9,807 nt of DNA from DSM-111022 sp043424535 (GTDB lineage: Bacteria > Bacillota > Bacilli > Lactobacillales > Aerococcaceae), in the NCBI GenBank assembly GCA_043424535.1, contig JBHWOV010000151.1:1-9807 (forward strand), given 5' to 3'. The notes below the pieces were generated by a model. It was given only the letters and a program-made list of their open reading frames with translations. It searched no databases and was not told the origin of the DNA. A program made the position numbers and the translations under genes. Shown here in pieces: positions 6,219 to 9,807 of the stretch (positions within the stretch are counted from its first letter, which is position 1; each line of letters opens with the position of its first letter).

Positions 6219-7124
6219 ATGTTAACAGTTAAAAACTTAACTAAATCGTTTGGTAATAATATTGCTGTGGATAATATTTCATTTGACGTAGAAGATGGTA
6301 CTATTCTAGGTATTATTGGACAAAATGGTTCGGGAAAGACAACTTTGTTCCGTCTAATTCTCGATTTCTTAACGCCAGAAAATGGTGGTCAGGTTTTATG
6401 GAATCATGAGCCTATCGATGAAGCGATGCAAAATCATATCGGATATTTACCTGAGGAACGCGGACTCTATGAAGATATGACAGTTGAAGATCAAATTATA
6501 CTTTTTAGTGAACTAAGAGGTGCTAATCCACAAGAAACACGTGAAAAAATTGACGAGTGGATGACGCGTTTTGGAGTAAAAGGCGAAAAAACAGATAAAG
6601 TAAACACTTTATCTAAAGGGAATCAACAAAAAGTACAAGTTATCGCTACTTTAATTCATGAACCAAAGTTAATTATCTTAGATGAACCATTCAGTGGACT
6701 TGATCCCGTGAATGCAGATCTATTGAAACAAGGGATTCTTGAGTTACGTGATACAGGATCATGCATTATCTTTTCTAGCCATAATATGGCAAATGTCGAA
6801 GAAATATGCGACACAATGTTAATGATTCATCACGGCAATCCAGTACTTTCAGGAACTGTTCATGAAGTCAGAAATACATTTGGTCGCATCCATTTATACA
6901 TCGAAACAGATCGTTGGAGTCAAGAACAGTTAGAACAATTAGAAGGCGTTGAAGAAGTACGTATTGAAGATATAAATTATTACAAACTGATTTTAAAGGA
7001 CGAATCTTTTGGTCCAGCTTTGTTCAAAACCATTACAGACGGTGAATATATTGCTAACTTCAACCAAACACCTCCATCACTTGAAGAAATATTTAAATTA
7101 AAGGCAGGTGAAACCCTTGAATAA
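6219..7124 (+). CDS. ABC transporter ATP-binding protein, NatA/YhaQ-like
   Basis: This 301-residue nucleotide-binding subunit powers the membrane protein encoded directly downstream. Visible motifs are Walker A GQNGSGKT (34-41), a Q-loop region IGYLPEERGLY (74-84) with Glu in place of the usual Gln as is common in the NatA group, signature LSKGNQQKVQ (131-140), Walker B LIILDEP (151-157), D-loop SGLDP (159-163) and switch histidine His188 in SSHNM. Residues about 220-300 form the C-terminal extension typical of ABC-2 exporter ATPases. The family includes the Bacillus NatAB sodium exporter, but close relatives serve varied substrates, so cargo is unknown. Its stop overlaps the start of the permease gene, implying translational coupling. 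It is divergent from the trigger-factor-like operon. Confidence 0.93.
   Translation: MLTVKNLTKSFGNNIAVDNISFDVEDGTILGIIGQNGSGKTTLFRLILDFLTPENGGQVLWNHEPIDEAMQNHIGYLPEERGLYEDMTVEDQIILFSELRGANPQETREKIDEWMTRFGVKGEKTDKVNTLSKGNQQKVQVIATLIHEPKLIILDEPFSGLDPVNADLLKQGILELRDTGSCIIFSSHNMANVEEICDTMLMIHHGNPVLSGTVHEVRNTFGRIHLYIETDRWSQEQLEQLEGVEEVRIEDINYYKLILKDESFGPALFKTITDGEYIANFNQTPPSLEEIFKLKAGETLE
7106..7111 (+). promoter_or_regulatory. Ribosome binding site that selects the permease start
   Basis: AGGTGA lies inside the end of the ATPase gene, 5 nt before TTG at 7117. The in-frame GTG at 7108 lies inside this site and has only AAAGG three bases upstream, too close for efficient use. The TTG start also gives MNKLWIIAK, the N-terminus I would expect of NatB-type permeases. 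Confidence 0.6.
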
Positions 7125-8409
7125 ATTATGGATCATCGCTAAACATATTTATAAAAAACAAGTGAAGTCAGCTGGCTTTATTATGCTTGTTCTGGCTCCA
7201 ATACTATTTCTCGGAATTATTATAGCAATTAGCTACTTTGCCTCAACATCGCAGAGTTCTTCAAAAAATATTATGATGGTTACTGATTCAGCTGAAATCG
7301 TTGAATTATTAAAACAATCAGATACAAATAATTCTTTATCTTATTCTAAAAATATTGAATCCGCTGAAAATGCACTTCGCGAAGGCACGATTGATGGCTA
7401 TGCTACTTTAGAAGAAGAGAACAATCAAATCCATGCTGAAGTGTACATTCCTTCATCAAATGATAATATTGACTTGTCAGCAGAAGAAAATATATTAAAT
7501 GCTTATCGGCAAGAAAAAATTGCCAATCAATTAGGAATTGATGGAAATATAATGCAAGAATTATTAATGAATAATGTCTCCTTCCATCGAAACAATATTG
7601 ATATCACTGATTCAGGAGAATTGACTGTTGAATCAACCAATTCAGCCGATCAATTTATTAAAACAGGCATCGCATATGGTGTTGTATTATTTTTATTTGT
7701 GATTATGATATTCTATATACAAATCATTGCGGAAGAATTAGCGAAAGAAAAAGGAACTCGCGTGATGGAGATTATTCTATCTAGTATGAGTGCTAGTCAT
7801 CATTTCTATGGAAAATTATTAGGTGTTATCATGATGCTACTCACACATATCGGTATTTATATTGCACTCGGTATCCTCGTCTTCTTATTAAACAAACAAT
7901 TCAATTGGTTGGATCTAAATATATTTAATGAAATGGGAATCAATGTAGGAGAAATTATTCGTTCTCAACTTCCCATGATTGCTTGGTCCACAGTCTTTGC
8001 CATCACAGGATTACTCATTTATCTTGCCTTAACAGGTTTCTTCACTTCATTGGCTACGAAGACAGAAGATGCCCAAAAATTAAATACGCCCATGACATTA
8101 ATCATGGTCGTTGGTTTTTATATTGGCATCTTTGCATTAACCAATCCTTATAATACTGTCGTTAAGTTTGCTTCTTTTATTCCTTTTTGGTCACCTTTTG
8201 TAATGCCATTTAGGGTGGCGACTGATAGTGTTAGTCAGACACAATTATTGATTTCACTGGCCATAGCAATTGTTTTTGTTATTCTCTGTTTCAAATTAGC
8301 GACAACATTTTACAAGAGCAATGTATTAACCTACTCAGACAAAGGCATTATTGGACGCATTCGCCAATCATATACCCTTCTAAAATCCGAACGAGTAGCA
8401 AATAACTAA
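7117..8409 (+). CDS. ABC-2 type exporter permease, NatB/YhaP-like
   Basis: From the TTG at 7117 this is a 430-residue integral membrane protein and the partner of the NatA-like ATPase. Membrane segment 1 is at about 20-42. A long extracytoplasmic domain (about 43-180), rich in Asn, Ser and Glu, follows. Five further segments lie at about 183-205, 232-258, 286-308, 326-344 and 376-395. The cytoplasmic loop after segment 2 carries EELAKEKGTRVMEIILSSMS (about 206-225), the family's conserved coupling region, and FIPFWSPFVMPFR (about 354-366) matches the conserved motif before the last segment. This arrangement is that of the ABC-2 membrane family. The substrate may be sodium, an antimicrobial peptide or another toxic compound; the sequence does not decide. 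A GTG start at 7108 would add three residues. Confidence 0.9.
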   Translation: MNKLWIIAKHIYKKQVKSAGFIMLVLAPILFLGIIIAISYFASTSQSSSKNIMMVTDSAEIVELLKQSDTNNSLSYSKNIESAENALREGTIDGYATLEEENNQIHAEVYIPSSNDNIDLSAEENILNAYRQEKIANQLGIDGNIMQELLMNNVSFHRNNIDITDSGELTVESTNSADQFIKTGIAYGVVLFLFVIMIFYIQIIAEELAKEKGTRVMEIILSSMSASHHFYGKLLGVIMMLLTHIGIYIALGILVFLLNKQFNWLDLNIFNEMGINVGEIIRSQLPMIAWSTVFAITGLLIYLALTGFFTSLATKTEDAQKLNTPMTLIMVVGFYIGIFALTNPYNTVVKFASFIPFWSPFVMPFRVATDSVSQTQLLISLAIAIVFVILCFKLATTFYKSNVLTYSDKGIIGRIRQSYTLLKSERVANN

Positions 8410-8430
8410 ATATACAAATGAAAAAATATA

Positions 8431-8474
8431 AAAAAAGCCAGCAGTTAGAGAAAACTTCTAACTGCTGGTTCTTT
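8431..8474. terminator. Bidirectional terminator between convergent genes
   Basis: A 12-bp stem CCAGCAGTTAGA (8438-8449 with 8457-8468, 7-nt loop) lies between the permease stop and the baeRF stop. On the minus strand it is followed by CTTTTTTATATTTTTT, a strong T run. On the plus strand it is followed by TTCTTTATTTT, which is weaker. It is mainly the terminator of the baeRF gene and secondarily of the exporter. Confidence 0.8.
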
Positions 8475-8481
8475 ATTTTCA

Positions 8482-9618
8482 TTAATATCTTAATCTAGCG
8501 ACTATATTTATATCTTCTGGCATACGTTCCTCTTCAACAATCATGACATTCCCACTCGTTGAGAGAGTTTTACGAATCAATTGACCCACAAAATCTTGGT
8601 CACTATTCTCATTAACTACTCCTTGATCATCAATCTCACCCGTCGCATGATAACCTTGTTTAATTGCTAATTCTTCTATTCTACCTTCAACAGCTGCGAC
8701 CGCTAAATCTTGCTTAATATTTTCGATTTTAAATTCTGGGGTGGTTTCTTGAAAACGCGTTACTAAATCTTGTTGCGCATCTTCGTGCATTTTTCCAAAT
8801 AATTCCAGCACTTCTTTCTCTATTTCTTGATCTGTTTGGCTGGCAGCACTTTTTTCAATGGTGTAATCACTTAAATATTCTGAATCAGAAACCGATTCAA
8901 ATACAGCGATATTTTCTGGTAAAGCATAGACAATCAATGGAACTTTATCTTGTTTAGAATAATGATCATCCACATATTGTGCTACTTGACGGAAGTAATT
9001 TTCCCGGTCAATTTCTTTTTCATTGCTTGTGTCATTATGGCCATGAAATGTTTGTACACTTCCGCTGCCCCGTGGTCCACCGAAGGTACCATGGTTTAAT
9101 TCGCCACCTTCTAATTCGTCGCCTAAGGCTTGAGTTAAAGTCACTGGCGCATCTTCATCATCTATCTCAATCGGATTGATTCCCTTTTCATTACCTTGAT
9201 ATAATTTAAAGTCTTCACCATTTAAGACCAATACATGATAATCATTCATAAATTGGTAAGCTTTTATTAAAGGCATAATATAAGGTTCATTACTAATTTC
9301 AGTATGCGATTCAACCGTATTACCAATATGATAATAATAAATATCATCCTTAGTAATATATAATGCTAAACCGCCTCGATGTGCCAATAACTCACGTTCA
9401 AATTGATAGATAGAGTCTAATTGTTCCTCTAATTGAGTACGCACTGTCGAGTCTTCAATTTTTTCTAATTGATCACGTGCTTCTTCTATTCCATTTTTTA
9501 ATTTAATTGAATCTTTTTCAGAAGTTAAATTTTCAGCATCCAATGGGACAAGTATACTTATGATATAGTCAAAATCTTTTTCTAATTCTTGATTTGGGAA
9601 ATGATTTAATTTTTTCAT
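8482..9618 (-). CDS. baeRF-type protein (bacterial eRF1/pelota-like)
   Basis: This 378-residue cytosolic protein shows the layout of bacterial homologues of archaeo-eukaryotic release factor 1. The N-terminal part (about 1-160) includes LVPLDAENL, an internal helical pair and RGGLALYITKDDIYYYHIG, then a strand-rich segment LVLNGEDFKLYQGNEKGI. A Gly-rich loop at about 171-187 leads into FHGHND (191-196) and DRENYFRQVAQYV (204-216). The middle has VPLIVYALPENIAVF. The C-terminal part (about 303-378) has AVAAVEGRIEELAI, DFVGQLIRKTLSTSGNVMIV and MPEDINIVARLRY, which correspond to the domain-3 pattern 'GRVE-L ... T-x-x-GG ... MP ... AA-L-RY'. There is no canonical GGQ. Such proteins have been proposed to act at the ribosome, in termination, rescue or quality control, but function is unproven. 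The ATG at 9618 has AGGAAGG 8 nt upstream. It appears to be transcribed singly. Confidence 0.7.
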   Translation of the reverse strand: MKKLNHFPNQELEKDFDYIISILVPLDAENLTSEKDSIKLKNGIEEARDQLEKIEDSTVRTQLEEQLDSIYQFERELLAHRGGLALYITKDDIYYYHIGNTVESHTEISNEPYIMPLIKAYQFMNDYHVLVLNGEDFKLYQGNEKGINPIEIDDEDAPVTLTQALGDELEGGELNHGTFGGPRGSGSVQTFHGHNDTSNEKEIDRENYFRQVAQYVDDHYSKQDKVPLIVYALPENIAVFESVSDSEYLSDYTIEKSAASQTDQEIEKEVLELFGKMHEDAQQDLVTRFQETTPEFKIENIKQDLAVAAVEGRIEELAIKQGYHATGEIDDQGVVNENSDQDFVGQLIRKTLSTSGNVMIVEEERMPEDINIVARLRY

Positions 9619-9641
9619 ACTTACACCTTCCTTATATCATT

Positions 9642-9670
9642 ATCATAACAAAATATTTACGCATCATAAA
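9642..9670 (-). promoter_or_regulatory. Weak candidate promoter of the baeRF gene
   Basis: On the minus strand TATGAT (9642-9647) lies 17 bp from TTTATG (9665-9670). The -10 is good (five of six) but the -35 matches in only three positions. The start would lie near 9635, close to the ribosome binding site at 9625-9631, so another start further upstream cannot be excluded. Confidence 0.35.
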
Positions 9671-9726
9671 GCAATACCCCTTATATTATCGATTTATTGT
9701 ATATACATTTTACTGTTCTTTCCCAA

Positions 9727-9772
9727 ACAAAAATCCTCCCAGAATATAAAATATTCTTTGGAGGATTATTTA
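9727..9772 (-). terminator. Hairpin terminator near the right edge
   Basis: AATCCTCC (9732-9739) pairs with GGAGGATT (9760-9767), and an upper stem AGAATA/TATTCT (9741-9746 with 9752-9757) follows a small internal loop. On the minus strand the stem is followed by TTTTTG, so it most likely ends a minus-strand gene lying beyond the right edge. A possible last codon set DLNKVL-stop in the minus frame ends at 9787, but it is too short to call a gene. Confidence 0.6.
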
Positions 9773-9807
9773 TATTTTTATTATCTTATAAAACCTTATT
9801 TAAGTCA

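Noticed and set aside
9012..9108. GGQ-type peptidyl-tRNA hydrolysis motif in the Gly-rich loop of the baeRF protein
   Set aside because: The loop reads GGPRGSGSVQ; the Gln is not next to a Gly pair, so a GGQ is not present.
8979..9179. 66-codon plus-strand frame inside the baeRF gene
   Set aside because: His/Arg/Leu-rich antisense shadow of a well-supported gene.

Overview
The window looks like a chromosomal segment of a low-GC Gram-positive bacterium, most likely a member of the Lactobacillales. The reasons are AT-rich intergenic DNA, strong AGGAGG-type ribosome binding sites, an oligoendopeptidase F, a LysM protein with an Apf-like C-terminus, and a NatAB-type ABC exporter. An Aerococcaceae- or Carnobacteriaceae-like source is a guess from general style, not something proven here. 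I see no tRNA, rRNA, transposase, phage or CRISPR signal, so this reads as core or near-core chromosome.

Layout. At 1-76 there may be the last 24 codons of a plus-strand gene. It faces two minus-strand terminator hairpins (75-102 and 136-160). Next, on the minus strand, come a secreted LysM protein with a long Glu/Val/Pro repeat linker (175-1347), pepF (1570-3372), a membrane-anchored penicillin-recognising serine hydrolase (3520-5310), and a cytoplasmic protein resembling only the C-terminal chaperone domain of trigger factor (5326-6069). The last two lie 15 nt apart and look like one operon. A divergent intergenic region (6070-6218) separates them from a plus-strand two-gene ABC exporter (6219-7124 and 7117-8409, overlapping). 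A bidirectional hairpin separates the exporter from a convergent minus-strand gene for a bacterial eRF1-like (baeRF) protein (8482-9618). A further hairpin (9732-9767) closes the window.

How the genes may work together. Two products act outside the membrane on or near peptidoglycan (the LysM/Apf-like protein and the serine hydrolase). The exporter is also an envelope function. PepF is a cytosolic peptidase, the trigger-factor-like protein a probable chaperone, and the baeRF protein probably ribosome-linked. The mix suggests envelope maintenance plus protein quality control, but only the 3520-6069 pair and the 6219-8409 pair are supported as operons.

Points most worth a second look: the pairing of a headless trigger-factor-like protein with an extracellular serine hydrolase; the 15-bp palindrome in its promoter region; the baeRF protein; the lack of a class A deacylating glutamate in the serine hydrolase; and homopolymer runs (G7 inside the serine hydrolase, A8G6 as the exporter's ribosome binding site) that could slip.
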